This document shows, piece after piece, positions 1 through 10,898 of a stretch of DNA of 30,000 nucleotides (the first letter of the stretch is position 1; the number at the start of each line of letters is the position of its first letter). A program made the translations under genes and the position numbers. The notes below the pieces were generated by a model, which saw nothing but the letters and a program-made list of their open reading frames with translations, had not been told where the DNA came from and searched no databases. The stretch is from Stramonita haemastoma (Eukaryota; Mollusca; Gastropoda; Neogastropoda; Muricidae): NCBI GenBank assembly GCA_030674155.1, contig CM060335.1, positions 47,808,623 through 47,838,622 on the forward strand, given 5' to 3'.

Positions 1-560
1 CGCGGCTCTCTCATGCCTGTATACTTCATTATCTTACGTTATTTCCTGTAACGTCATCGTGTAGTTGAACAGTTGCGTGACTACAATGTTGAGAGAAGAG
101 CACCACTGTGTTAGCAAAGCCATGGAGAGGATGAACTGCAATAGGATTATGTCTTAGGACCGATTCCATTAAACAACGTTAGTCAGCTTCCACAACTGCA
201 GTTGAACACCCGACACTTCCTTCTAGAAAACCCTGCAGGGCCGTTTGAAACCTACTAGATTAACGGGTGACGGGCGAGACACTTGAGGTCAGTTTCGTCC
301 GGAGTTTCCCAGCCATGCGTCCATGAGAGTCCGGTAGTCGCCACATAGGAACAGAGTTTGCGATGACTGTAGTGACAGTTTACACCTTCTTTTCAGCTGT
401 TTTCGTCGCGTTTTTCGCTTCTAGCTTTCTTAGAAGTTTATCCAAAATAACACCGATAGTAACACCTACACTATCAACACAGGAAGAAAGAAGAAAGCTT
501 GCAATCTGCGTCTGAAGGCAAGTCCAACTTGACGAATTCGTGTTCATGTAGAGCTTTAAA
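1..560. other. Unique-looking sequence, no gene recognised
   Basis: Complex sequence without long open frames, splice-supported exons or repeats that I can match elsewhere in the window. The only open frame on the minus strand (380-571) is 63 codons with no recognisable domain. Confidence 0.5.
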
Positions 561-561
561 A

Positions 562-668
562 CGTATATCATACCCGCAATCAGTATGCGGCTACCTTAAT
601 AATGGGTAAAAACGGTCGCATACTCAAATCTCAAAACTGGTAAACTTCGGAGCTCTAGCCCAGGAGTG
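562..668 (+). repeat. Dispersed repeat family C, copy 1
   Basis: It shares GCGGCTACCTTAAT, GGGTAAAAACGGTCGCATAC and CTTCGGAGCTCTAGCC with copies near 4600, 5255, 18215 and 29155. It looks like the body of a SINE-type element; I recall similar sequence from mollusc DNA, but cannot name the family. Confidence 0.6.
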
Positions 669-936
669 AAAAAAAAAGGAATGGATAAGATAATACTGAA
701 GGTGGAGAATAATTGTTAGCACGGGTCAAACATTTTTATATGACCATTGTTACATAAAGACTGTTACTTCAATTGTTACTTGTTTGTATTGATCACTGCA
801 CTGTTACCTTGAGAGGACTGGCAACATCTTTTTTGATATACATGTGAAATATGAATTCTTAGTTGCATAACCAAGATATCAGTTTCATTTGAAGGATTTG
901 CCATGGTGTTGTGCTTTGTTTGAAAGTGCGTGCGAC

Positions 937-937
937 G

Positions 938-968
<31 letters not shown>

Positions 969-987
969 GTCTCTGTCTCTGTGTCTC

Positions 988-1070
<83 letters not shown>
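937..1070. repeat. (CT)n microsatellite with CTGT variants
   Basis: About 134 bp of CT repeat, starting with CTGTCT units and becoming pure. It abuts a SINE head at 1071. Confidence 0.95.
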
Positions 1071-1366
<296 letters not shown>

Positions 1367-1483
1367 CGAAACAAAGAAGTGACAGTGAAAGAAAGAGAGA
1401 ATGAAGTCAATAAATAAGATATGAATAACGAAAAAAAACAAACTAATGTAACAAAGTGCATTTCAAAACCATAAAATCAGATT

Positions 1484-1486
<3 letters not shown>

Positions 1487-1558
<72 letters not shown>
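1487..1558. repeat. (CA)n microsatellite
   Basis: About 72 bp of pure CA. Confidence 0.97.
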
Positions 1559-1560
<2 letters not shown>

Positions 1561-2099
1561 CAAGGATTGGAATTCAAATTTAAAAAAAAAAATCCACGTA
1601 AAAAAAAAACCCTAAAATTTAACGCGTGAAACAAAACGCAAGATAAAACCAGGGGACATAATTACGTCTCCACTTTGGTCTCCCCTGGGGGAACATCGTG
1701 AATATACTTTTCCACATAGTTCTCAAAACAGTTCTTCTTTCCCCCTTTAACCATCATAAAATATAGAAAATCTATGACATTTTCCTTCAAGCATTCCACT
1801 CTAAAAACTCTTTACCGTCCAACCAACTAGTTGAGACACGGTTATTGACTCCGATAATGACTTTTTTAAAAAAGTGGCGACAGCAGCAACAGCAAGTTGT
1901 CTCCCATGTCATTAACTCGATCGCGCATTTTCTAAATCTCTTGATGCAACAGGAGAACAGAACAAACAGTTTTGAGCCTTTGAGAATAGAACAGTAATAA
2001 TTGATGTTTGGGGGTGGGGTGGGGTTGTTGTTTGCTTTTTCCAAATTACGGGAGTAGCGTTATGATTAATTTAGAAACTGGCTGAGTCAAAAAAAAAAG

Positions 2100-2103
2100 C
2101 ACA

Positions 2104-2138
<35 letters not shown>

Positions 2139-2149
2139 ACACCACACCA

Positions 2150-2213
<64 letters not shown>
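2100..2213. repeat. (CA)n microsatellite with CCA interruptions
   Basis: About 114 bp of CA repeat with several ACC interruptions in the first half. Confidence 0.97.
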
Positions 2214-2215
<2 letters not shown>

Positions 2216-2360
2216 AAATTGTATAAACTTATCATCATCCATTATATTCTTTATCCTTTCACTTTTTCCCCTATCCCTTTTCAGTGCATTCTTAACGTGA
2301 ATGTACCATTGTCTGAATCACCTTGTAGTGAACGGATATTAAACAATAAGAAGAAGAAGA

Positions 2361-2372
2361 CACACACACCAC

Positions 2373-2443
<71 letters not shown>

Positions 2444-2464
2444 CACCACACACACAACACACAC
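2361..2464. repeat. (CA)n microsatellite
   Basis: About 104 bp of CA with three interruptions, preceded by a short AAG run. Confidence 0.97.
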
Positions 2465-2807
2465 TTGTGCGCGCGCTTGTACCAATGCACGGTTTTTGAC
2501 CTGAGTGCAAGCAGTTTTTTTTTATTTCCTTTAAAAAAAATATTAAAAAATTGCTATTTACATGGTTTTCAAAGAGCAAATACTGATCCAGACCAACGGC
2601 TTTGCCAGTTATTGTTGAAAGCTCAGTGCCAAGGCCTACTATAAATGTTATATTTTCTAAAATGTTATTCTGAGAAGTTGTTCTGAAGTACTTTGTCTCA
2701 ACACAACGCGCTCTGTCACATATTGATACAAAGCGCGTTGAATCCCCGGGTAATAATATCATCTCAGCAAGAATGGAAGACTAGGGATTAAATTATTATT
2801 ATCAATT

Positions 2808-2809
2808 AG

Positions 2810-2893
<84 letters not shown>
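2808..2893. repeat. (GA)n microsatellite
   Basis: About 85 bp of nearly pure AG. Confidence 0.97.
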
Positions 2894-2898
<5 letters not shown>

Positions 2899-3756
2899 AT
2901 TCAAAACAAAGAAAGATGATTTGAAATACTAAAAAAAAAAATAATACTTACTGAATGGTACACCTTGAATAAGATCATCAATGGTAATACTGTACCGAAA
3001 TCGTTACCATATTACGTAGTTTTTGTTTGGAAAATAAAAAAACAAAAGAGCCTTAATAACAACATTCAAAAGGAAGACCCCATCTACAGGTCACGTATTA
3101 TTGTCTAAGAGAAGTAACCCCTGTAGAAAATGCAACGAGTACGAGTGCTTTCCCTTCACAAATGATTTGACACAACAAGGACTTGGTGACGGGTGAAAAA
3201 AACTTACTTGTTCTCATTTTTACCACCAAAACCAAACAAAGCGAGAAGAAAACATTAAAACCACAAATCAATGAAAATAAACGATAATGAAGCATCACAG
3301 CTGTTAACAAGCTCGTACGGCAAGCTAAAAGAGAGAGAACAAGCCTAACACATTGTGACACTATGCACAGCCCCATCAAGACAATTCACTCTTTAATTAT
3401 TCATATCACATCAACTCTCCACCTCAACTCACCTCACAAACCAGTCTATTAATTTTTTTCCACCTTAAAAGAACTTAGACTTTCATCAGAGTCCATACTG
3501 ACATACCCTCATTCTATTATAAAATGATCAAAATGGTTGGGTCCTTGAACCAACCATGTTTTTCAACGATACATAGATGGCTGGAGTCTTTGTCGACATC
3601 AAAGAACTTTTATGTGTATGGCTTTTAGATCATTCTGTGTGTACCTTGACAGGGGATTGTGTGGTGTGGGGGGGGAGGGGAGGGAAGGGGGGATGTACAT
3701 GGTGGGGGTACGTGAAGAGCAGGGTTTGAATGTCTCAGTGTTATCTATTAAATCAT
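2894..3756. other. Complex sequence without recognised features
   Basis: AT-rich non-repetitive DNA. A 93-codon minus-strand open frame (3098-3379) has no recognisable domain and no splice or promoter support. Confidence 0.5.
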
Positions 3757-3983
3757 ATTTTTTATTCTTTTATATCGAGAATAATAGAATAAGCACTCTG
3801 TGCTTTTTTTTTTACATCCAGTCCCCGTGTGTATGCAGTTTTGTAAATTTTGTCATCTGTTCCCACCGGCACACGATGGCCTACTCTTACGAAAAGTGGA
3901 ACAGGATTTAACGTGTGCGCAAGATGTTTTGCGTGCATTCGCACACAGGGCCTCGGTTTATAGTGTCAAACGAAGAACTTCTG
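3757..3983 (-). mobile_element. SINE family A, 5'-truncated copy
   Basis: In the minus orientation it holds the family body: CTATAAACCGAGGCC-type box, GCGCACACGTTAAATCC-type segment, CCACTTTTCGTAAGAGTAGG, CTGCATACACACGGGGAC, and the 3' end TCGATATAAAAGAATAAA. It lacks the tRNA-like head, and a different tRNA-like head on the opposite strand begins at once at 3986. Confidence 0.85.
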
Positions 3984-3985
3984 GG

Positions 3986-4110
3986 TTTGAATGGCGCAGT
4001 GGTTAGACTACGGAAGCTTGAGGTGACGGTTATTGAGGAATGCAGGGTACAGTCCTGTTGAGGTTATTTGTTCAAGAACATTTTCCCCTGAGGCTGGATT
4101 TCTGTTTGTT
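3986..4110 (+). mobile_element. tRNA-like SINE head, second type
   Basis: TGGCGCAGTGGTTAGACTA matches the polymerase III A-box (TGGCNNAGTGG). The B-box is poor (ACGGTTATTGAGG), so the copy is old. A body-like stretch with TTTTCCCCTGAGG follows. Confidence 0.5.
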
Positions 4111-4193
4111 TTGCTGGTGGGGTTTTTTGTGCTTTTTTGTTGTTTTTTGGTGGGAGTTTTTTTTTTTTCGTTCCTTAGCTAGAGCTCCCAGGT

Positions 4194-4284
4194 TCTTCTT
4201 CTTCTTCTTCTTCTTCTCTTCTTCTTCTTCTTCTTCTTCTTCTTCTTCTTCTTTTTCTCCGTCGTCGTCGTCGTCGTCGTCGTC
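4194..4284. repeat. (TTC)n followed by (CGT)n trinucleotide repeats
   Basis: TTC units at 4194-4253 and CGT units at 4259-4284. They adjoin repeat family D and, read on the minus strand, sit where its 3' tail would be. Confidence 0.95.
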
Positions 4285-4289
4285 ATCGA

Positions 4290-4590
4290 ACCCTCAGACA
4301 GCAACTGTTGTTGTCTGCTATATGAGCAAAAATACATTGCACTGCCGTTACATTCGACTTCGCATAAGGAGAGAATTGTTATGTTTGAAGTCTTTCTGGG
4401 GAAAAAGGCAAAAAGAATGGACCAAGAAGGCAGAAAAATAGACAAGGATAGAGTGACCAGCAAGAAAAGGCCCAAGGCAGAAACAAAGAGAGGGATAGAA
4501 AAGAGGGAATTCTTAGCACAGAATTCCAGAAGGTGGAGATGCTATATATACTGACAGGCCCCCGGCATCCCCATGGGGTGGCTGCCAGGT
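4290..4590 (-). mobile_element. Dispersed repeat family D, copy 1
   Basis: Shares with 13367-13680 the blocks CAGCAACT, GTTGCACTGCC-like, GAATGGAC.AAGAGGCAGAA, ATAGACAAGGA, GCAAAAACAAAG.GAGGGATA and TTAGCACA.AATTCCA. The minus orientation is chosen because the GAA/ACG repeats would then form a 3' tail. I do not recognise the family. Confidence 0.65.
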
Positions 4591-4599
4591 TCACTGATG

Positions 4600-4705
4600 G
4601 TGATATTTTGTGTATTGACCGTTTTTACCCAACATTAAGGTAGCCGCAATCCGACTTTGGGTATGACGTCTAAATACGACACCTGCGTGCATGCAGTTTT
4701 TGTTT
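4600..4705 (-). repeat. Dispersed repeat family C, copy 2
   Basis: In the minus orientation it reads GCGGCTACCTTAATGTTGGG and TAAAAACGGTCAATACAC, preceded by GACGTCATACCCAAAGTCGG, matching copy 1. Confidence 0.6.
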
Positions 4706-5095
4706 TGCTTTGGTTTTTTGCAGCACACGTCCTGAAGAAAAGCTCATGTCAACACACCTACAAGCATATTTCACCCCATGAAGGTTAAGGCACGTACTGG
4801 TATGATTAACCCTAAAATTAATAGCTATCCGAGTTGGATGCGGCTTGGCTTAATAGAAGTATAGCACCCATCAGTTCGAACACTATGGATTGTGCTCTAG
4901 TCTTTTAGAGCGGAAAGCATGGTAAGTAAGTATGGAGGGCAGCAGCACGCCCCACCCACCTCTCCACGCCACTGATGGTCATGAAAGGCATGACGATACC
5001 GATGGTTCCAGTACCCGCAGAGCCACCAAACGTTCATGACACCTGGCCGCTTGGACTCCAACTCCCGTTTTTCCTCAAGGATGGATGGTCAAACA
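4706..5095. other. Complex sequence, no gene recognised
   Basis: Non-repetitive by eye, with no long open frame. It may be older repeat body, since both neighbours are SINE-like, but I cannot match it within the window. Confidence 0.4.
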
Positions 5096-5243
5096 CGACA
5101 CCTGTGCAAACTGTTTGTTTATAATTTTGTCAACTTCCTCATCGCACCCAATGGGCGCTTCGAAAGGGTGAACGGTTTTTAACGTGTGCGCAAGTGTATC
5201 TTGCTCGTTCGCACACGGCCTCAGTTTATAGTCCATTCGGCTG
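5096..5243 (-). mobile_element. SINE family A, strongly diverged copy
   Basis: AACGTGTGCGCAAG, TTCGCACACGGCCTC and GTTTATAGTC preserve the family core, with many substitutions and small gaps elsewhere. Confidence 0.65.
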
Positions 5244-5254
5244 TCTTAACAATG

Positions 5255-5330
5255 AACCCAAACCACACGGTCGCATACGCAACATCTCACCATGGGTGAA
5301 ACTCACAGCTCTAGCCGAGAAACGTGGAGT
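5255..5330 (+). repeat. Dispersed repeat family C, copy 3
   Basis: CACGGTCGCATACGCAACATC, TGGGTGAAACTCACAGCTCT and AGCCGAGAAACG match the family order. Sequence up to about 5600 may belong to the same larger element. Confidence 0.6.
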
Positions 5331-5653
5331 CAGTACAATGCGGAATGACTTCTCAGGACGTTAATTAAAAGGCGCTTGACTTGCACAGTCCTTACGTGCT
5401 GCAGCCATGACGGCTAGTTGGCCTTTGGAGAACATCTCCAACGCTGACTGTCCTCATGCCCTCTTGGCTGAGAGAGTGGGGGTGTGCTGTGGGCAAGCAT
5501 CTCCACTATAATAAAATTTCTGCCCAGTGTCCGAAACAGCAGCTGCCTCCTCTGCTGTTTTGGAAGTGATCGTCGAACACGACGGATAAACAAACAGCTA
5601 AAGGCGAATTCAATGTATCGGTAAAGTAACTCTTACTCTTTTGCTCATGTAAA

Positions 5654-5674
5654 CCCCCCCCCCCCCTCCCCCCC
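5654..5674. repeat. Poly-C tract
   Basis: C run with one T. Runs of 14 or more C or G recur in this window, near 12607, 16221, 16671, 24301, 27775 and 29269. Confidence 0.95.
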
Positions 5675-5923
5675 TTCGACGTTAAATGCCTATTAAAATT
5701 TTACTACTATGTGATTTAGATAAACTTTCAGAACAAAACTGTTTATGAAAGGAGGAGGGAGTATGCAGTGCCTGAGAGAGGTTATAGTAACTTTCCCACT
5801 GACTTCAGCAATTAGTGGTGTTTACTATCGCCGATAATCATAACACAACACACTTTGAATGTTCCCATTTCGCTCTGCTAACTTAAAACACAGAAAAAAA
5901 ACTCTTTTGTATTTTTGTTTTAG

Positions 5924-6140
5924 AATGGCGTGATTAGAAACAGTTTCATGTTACCATCCCGATAAACCAAAACAACTAGAACAGATTAGGGAACTGTGTT
6001 TAGGTTAAGGTCCTTAAAACATCGGCCCTGTGGGTCTGAAGCTGGCATTCATTAATTTTAATTGACGTTTTAAACAGGATGCCAGAATGGGTTTGTTGTC
6101 TCAACAACGCCGTGTCCTTTATCAATTAATTTTGATGGTT
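5924..6140 (+). repeat. Dispersed repeat family F, copy 1
   Basis: ATGGCGTGATTAGAAACAG, TTACCATCCCGATAAACC and a terminal CAACAACGCC...TCAATTA align in order with 6725-6910. Both copies lie on the same strand about 800 bp apart. Confidence 0.6.
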
Positions 6141-6509
6141 GACTTCAGGGTTTCGGTTCATAGGTAGGAACCCCCTGTGTTTGTGTAATTTTTTTGGCAA
6201 ACACTCTGTGGAAATGGGCATGTAAGGACGTGGCAGGGCTAAGCTACAAGAAACAACAGGACCAAAGATTATGTGAAGGGTAATAGCCAGATTGAAGATG
6301 AATGACAACAACAACAAACAACAACAACAAATAAAAACGATGATGACAACGGCAACAACGAAAACAACCTCAACTCTACCATGACCGACCCAAAAGTTCC
6401 ATACACATACACAGCCCCTCCCCTCCTCCCCCCACTCTTCCCTTGCGAAGCAGAACATCTTTCGCACACTTTAAATCCCCCATGATCCTTCATAGAAGAC
6501 ATAGCCAGC

Positions 6510-6604
6510 TCAAGGAGTGGTATGGATGATACAAACATACCCAGCATGCACCCTGACATCAAAACAGGGATGGGCTCCGCCAGGTTCAACTGACTGACCC
6601 ACAC
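6510..6604 (-). repeat. Dispersed repeat family E, copy 1
   Basis: In the minus orientation GGCGGAGCCCATCCCT, GTCAGGGTGCATGCTGGG and TATGTTTGTATCATCCAT match 17885-17995. It resembles a common mollusc repeat from memory. Confidence 0.65.
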
Positions 6605-6724
6605 ATACTGTCTGGAAACAAATCAGCAAGCTTCTTGAGAAGTTAAGGGAGAAAGAAGTCAGTCAGGGAGACATTGAAGTCTTTTTGCTGTCGTCACGGT
6701 CTGTGCAGATCAAAGATCAGGCGT

Positions 6725-6910
6725 AAAATGACGTGATTAAAAACAGGTTCTTGTTACCTTCTGGATAAACCGGAGCAAATCCAATCCATTCTGTAAGATT
6801 AAGGTTGTGGAAGCAACGTCGGTGAATGGCGCCAACCACACTCCTCAATACAGTATTGACTTTTTTTTTTTAACAACACCACAGTTTCTTCTTTTGTCAA
6901 TTATCATAAT
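6725..6910 (+). repeat. Dispersed repeat family F, copy 2
   Basis: ATGACGTGATTAAAAACAG and TTACCTTCTGGATAAACC match copy 1, ending in CAACACCACAG...TCAATTA. Confidence 0.6.
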
Positions 6911-7029
6911 ATTATTCTTGGATTGGGGGTTGAATTATGAATGTGAGAATAAGCCTGTTGCTAGAAATTGAAATCTGTCTGGTAAACATCGTTTAGTATT
7001 GAATCCGCTTGTTTTCTCCGAATATTATT

Positions 7030-7462
7030 ATAATGTGTGGATCGGTGGTCTAAGGTAACGCACGTGCCTAGAAAAGAAAACTCCGGATTCAAAGTGTGTG
7101 ATGGTTCCATCCCCATTTGGCTAGAAACTTTTACCCCACCACTCAGACCGTAAGTGGTGGTCTGGGTGCTAGTCTTCCGATGAGACGATAAACGAGCTTC
7201 GTGGCCGTGCGTTACACATATATATTTTTAGCGTACGTAAAAGAACCTACGGCAACAAGGGAGCTGTCCCTGGCAAAATTATGTAGGGAAAGAAGCCACT
7301 TTGATAAAGAAACAAATACAGTTACAAACAGGAAAAAGAAAAAATAATGGGTGGCCTCTCTTGCGGCGACGTAATCTCCTTTAGGAGAGCAGCCCGAATT
7401 TCACGTAGGGAAAACTGCCGTGACTAAAGTGGTATTCAATGCAAATCAATGCAATACACTTG
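7030..7462 (+). mobile_element. tRNA-derived SINE, family B, near full length
   Basis: The head ATCGGTGGTCTAAGGTAACG has A-box character and CGGATTCAAAGTGTG is a weak B-box. The body contains TCTTCCGATGAGACGATAAAC, GCGTACGTAAAAGAACC, TACGGCAACAAGGGAGCTGT, CCTGGCAAAATTATGTAGGG and GGAGAGCAGCCCGAATTTCA. I remember very similar sequence from marine gastropods, which is the main basis for the lineage suggestion. Confidence 0.75.
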
Positions 7463-7743
7463 AGGTTGTGTTTTTTTCTGCGGGGATGATTTTTTTAATG
7501 GCATTCCATTGTTGTGTATACTGTTTTCAGCTGTTGTATAGCTTGCTTGTGTTCTTGAAAAGGTTTAGTTTTCTGTTGTTGTGGTAGGGTGGGGTTGCTA
7601 TTTAATTTCACAATAATCCCAATCCGTGAGATGAAACCATAAAGCAAACAACAGCGTGCAATCGATGCAGAACATCTTCCGCGCGCGCGCGCGTGCACAC
7701 ACCCACGTTAGTCTTTATTTATTATTTTATTTTTTATCTTTTC

Positions 7744-7915
7744 TTTTTTTATTCTTTTATATCGAGGATAATGGACTAAGCTGTGCTCTTTTTACATCCA
7801 TTCCCCATGTGTATGCGGTTTTGCAATTTTTGTCATGTTCCCACTGGCACACAATAGCCTACTCTTTTGAACAGCGGAACATAATTTAACGTGTGCACAA
7901 GATGTTCTGTGCGTG
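7744..7915 (-). mobile_element. SINE family A, 5'-truncated copy
   Basis: On the + strand it reads ATTCTTTTATATCGAGGATAA, GTGTATGCGGTTTTGCAA and AACGTGTGCACAAGATGTTC, then breaks off into a TG/GC-rich simple tract. Confidence 0.85.
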
Positions 7916-8167
7916 CGCGTGTGTGTGCATGCATGCGTGAGTGCGTGCGCGTACGTACCTACGTACGTACATATGTCTGACAAAATTAATACATGTATCC
8001 TGATGTAAATACGTTTACGTAAGCATGCCTGACAAATAAACCCATGCATCCATGTTAATGAATGTTTATGATGCATGTGAACGCTACTAGTCAACATCCC
8101 GCACATTCCTCCCCACCCCCAGCCCCCACCCAATGCAAGCTGTCCTGCAATACACGACTACCCATAC

Positions 8168-8290
8168 AGCAGTACGGGAACAGATGACATTCGCAAAACT
8201 GCATACACACGGTGACTGGATGTAAAAAAGCACAAGAGTGCTTATCCCATTATCCTCGATATAAAAGAATAAAACCACTAAATAAATCCA
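8168..8290 (+). mobile_element. SINE family A, 3' end fragment
   Basis: GGGAACAGATGACA, CTGCATACACACGGTGACTG and ATTATCCTCGATATAAAAG, ending AATAAAACCACTAAATAAAT. Confidence 0.8.
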
Positions 8291-8636
8291 TAGGTTTGCG
8301 TGTGCGACGTACGTGCATGTCTCTTTCTTCACACGAACACAGGCTAGATAGAATAGGAATCATATTAATGAGAGTGATGGACGACGATGTTTAATGAGCA
8401 GGACCAATCAATCACTGACCCTAACCAGTCAGTCAGCCCTGTCCTACACAAGGCGGCCACACAGGGCAGGGGGGTGGGGGGGGGGAGGGTGGACAGCTGA
8501 GGTCACTGACGAGAGCCTCTGCACTGACCTTTCAACCATGACAGTGACACCACTCGGGGGTTGGCTTTCGAATCTCGGTGGTTTTACATGTTTAATAGGT
8601 GAAATGTCGGCGCGGCTGCCGGCCCTGAGCGGGGGC

Positions 8637-8760
8637 ATGGGAGCCCAAGTGGTTAGACTGAGCCTCGTGAAGTATTGATGTGGTCGTAGTTAGGAGGGTG
8701 TGGGTTTGAGTCTCCACTGAGGTGTGTGTTTGAGGGGATTTTTTGGTTTTTATTCACATG
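8637..8760 (+). mobile_element. tRNA-like SINE head
   Basis: CCCAAGTGGTTAGACTG resembles an A-box and GGGTTTGAGTCTCC a B-box, about 60 bp apart, followed by GAGGGGATTTTTTGG. No body could be matched. Confidence 0.45.
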
Positions 8761-8782
8761 GATTGAATATAGTGTACTTGAT

Positions 8783-9430
8783 TCTTTTTTTATTCTTTTA
8801 TTTCGAGGAAAATAGAATAAGTACTCTTGTGCTTTTTAAAAAAATTTTGTACATCCACTTACCAGGGGCGGGATAGCTAAGTGGTCAGAGTGCTTGCTTT
8901 CCCCAAGTCAAGTTCAGCAGCGTCGAGTTGCCGGTTGAATGGGTGACCGTTTGCGCGCCTCGGCTTCAATACAGTCCCCCCGGCTGTAAATGGGTGCCTG
9001 CCCTCTTTAGGGTCAGTGAAGGTAAAGCAGCGTGTGAGAGGAGATGGGCACCGCCCTCAATATGCTGGCCCCTAGAGAAGCTGAAGTCTCTGATGCCTCG
9101 CTCTCCTAGGACCATAAAGGTTATGGGACACATTTACCACCGTGTGTTTGCAGTTTTGTTAATTTTGTATCAGTTCCCACCAGTACACAATGGCCTACTA
9201 TTCCGAAAAGCGGAACGGGTTTCAACGTGTGTGCAAGATGTTCTGTGTGCGTTCGAACACGGGACACAGGTTTGTAGTCTCACCGAGAGACTAGCACCCA
9301 GACGACTGCTCACGCTGTAGTGGAGGGTGGAAAAGTTTCGGGCACAAACAGGGATCGAACCTGGATCCAGATTGAACCTGACTTTTGTGTTCTGGGCAGG
9401 TGCGTTACCTCTACACCACCGAATAGCTAG
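8783..9430 (-). mobile_element. SINE family A, near full-length copy split by another SINE
   Basis: The 3' part is 8783-8865 (TTTATTTCGAGGAAAATAG, then TACATCCACTT). The rest resumes at 9138 (CCGTGTGTTTGCAGTTTTG) and runs to a tRNA-like head at 9340-9430, which in minus reads TCGGTGGTGTAGAGGTAACG and CCAGGTTCGATCCC. The interruption is the element at 8866-9137. This head differs from the one at 23002-23353 and is closer to family B, so family A bodies carry more than one tRNA-like head. Confidence 0.8.
8866..9137 (+). mobile_element. tRNA-derived SINE (Nin-DC-like), nested in a family A SINE
   Basis: The head GGATAGCTAAGTGGTCAGAG is a good A-box. The body includes GGCTGTAAATGGGTGCCTG, GGTCAGTGAAGGTAAAGC, ATGGGCACCGCCCTC and a 3' ACCATAAAGGTTATGGGA. 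The order resembles the widespread Nin-DC type of mollusc SINE as I recall it. A near-identical CACTTACCA / CATTTACCA on the two sides may be the target-site duplication. Confidence 0.7.
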
Positions 9431-9494
9431 CTTTGTTTGGGGGTATCTGCCTTTTTGTTGTTGCTCGTTTTGTTTATTCACTGTTTACTTAGCA

Positions 9495-9495
<1 letters not shown>

Positions 9496-9525
<30 letters not shown>

Positions 9526-9526
9526 T

Positions 9527-9565
<39 letters not shown>

Positions 9566-9584
9566 GTCTCTGTCTCTCTCTCAC
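9496..9584. repeat. (CT)n microsatellite
   Basis: CT with a few CTAT and CTGT interruptions. It runs into a headless family A SINE at the point TCTCCCCAAAAGT. Confidence 0.95.
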
Positions 9585-9832
9585 TCACTCTCCCCAAAAG
9601 TCCTTCGGATGAGACTTTAAACCGAGGCCCCGTGTGCGAACGCACGCAGAACATCTTGCGCACACGTTAAATCCTGTTCCGCTTTTCGTAAGAGTAGGCC
9701 ATCGTGTGCCGGTGGGAACAGATGACAATATTTACAAAACTGCATACACACGGGACCGGATGAAAAAAAGCACATGATTGCTTATTCTGTTATCCTCGAT
9801 ATAAAAGAATAAATAAATAAATAAATAAATAA
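9585..9832 (+). mobile_element. SINE family A, headless copy with (TAAA)n tail
   Basis: It begins TCTCCCCAAAAGTCCTTCGG, continues through AAACCGAGGCCCCGTGTG and CGCACACGTTAAATCC, and ends TCGATATAAAAGAA(TAAA)n. This is the clearest copy of the body and tail. Confidence 0.9.
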
Positions 9833-10185
9833 TCTCTCTCTCCGTGTCTGTCTGTCTCCACACACACAAACACACACACGACACAATAAGTTTCTAAGGA
9901 AGGGTTGAAAACTGTTTTATTTTCTTCCTCAAATTACAGACCAGGCAGAGGCACACACAGGTAATGTGCTTCAGTTGAAGCCACTCCAGTGGCGAAAGCC
10001 CTTCAGCTGACCATCAGTAAGCAGTGAAAGAGCTCCAGCAGTTTTTCGTAAATAAGAGAAAAAAACAGAACGGACCAAAACGAACCTAAAAAAAATAGCT
10101 CATAAGAATAGCCTTTTGTATATATGTGTATAATTATGTAATGTAAATTTCTTCACTTGCACACTCCTTCTGTTCCCTCGGCTGG
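9833..10185. other. Mixed low-complexity and complex sequence
   Basis: Short CT and CA runs up to about 9880, then complex DNA with no open frame or repeat match. Confidence 0.4.
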
Positions 10186-10365
10186 GCTGCGGATACCTTG
10201 TCCTTGCAAATACTTAGATTCAACCGAACTACATTTGGCCGCTGCTCTTTATTTCTGATACATCAATCTGGAATGACCTCCCTCTCTCCCTTTGCCAAAA
10301 GCCTACTTATGATACTTTTAAATCTAACCTCAAGACGCATGTATTTCAAACCTAAGATTTTCGCC
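10186..10365 (+). pseudogene. LINE (CR1/L2/jockey-type) ORF2 C-terminus, frameshifted
   Basis: One frame gives LRFNRTTFGR; after a frameshift it reads IWNDLPLSL, then QKPTYDTFKSNLKTHVF. This matches the end of many non-LTR retrotransposon polyproteins (R.R...FG..S....IWN.LP..L, then FK..LKTHLF). The element is 5'-truncated. Its 3' UTR may continue to about 10600. It is a dead fragment with no reverse transcriptase core. Confidence 0.7.
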
Positions 10366-10898
10366 TCCTGTTTTCATCTCTTATTATTCGTTGCTACTTC
10401 GTGTGTGTCTTTAATTTTACTCTGTTCACTTACAGTGATATTAGACGATGCTACTTCGTTAATCTAGCCTCTAAGCTAAGCTTTTGTTTGTACGTGGGAT
10501 CTAATGCATACTTTTCGACTTGCTTTTCTGTTGTACGTGGACACACAAGGCTACAATATATCCATCTAGCGGGATTGGACAACTGCTGACACTTACTGCG
10601 CATGCGCAAAATGAAGAATGACGTCCCTTGGATGGATTGTGTCTGCTATATTTCCCCGTCCATTTTGTCCCCGCACTGTCACGTACTTGAACTTTAATCT
10701 ACTTATTCATTGGCACAAAAATGCATCCTCACTTTATTGTCATGGTTGATGAGGATGATTTCGATAGACAGGTCTTGATTTTTAAGGAGGTGTTTGTCAC
10801 AGATTGTCATTTTTAACATGTTTCAAAGTCTTGAATCGAGTATTTTTTTTTAAGAATTATTTTAATAGGAAAATCGCTAATAAGGTATTCAGTTTAAA

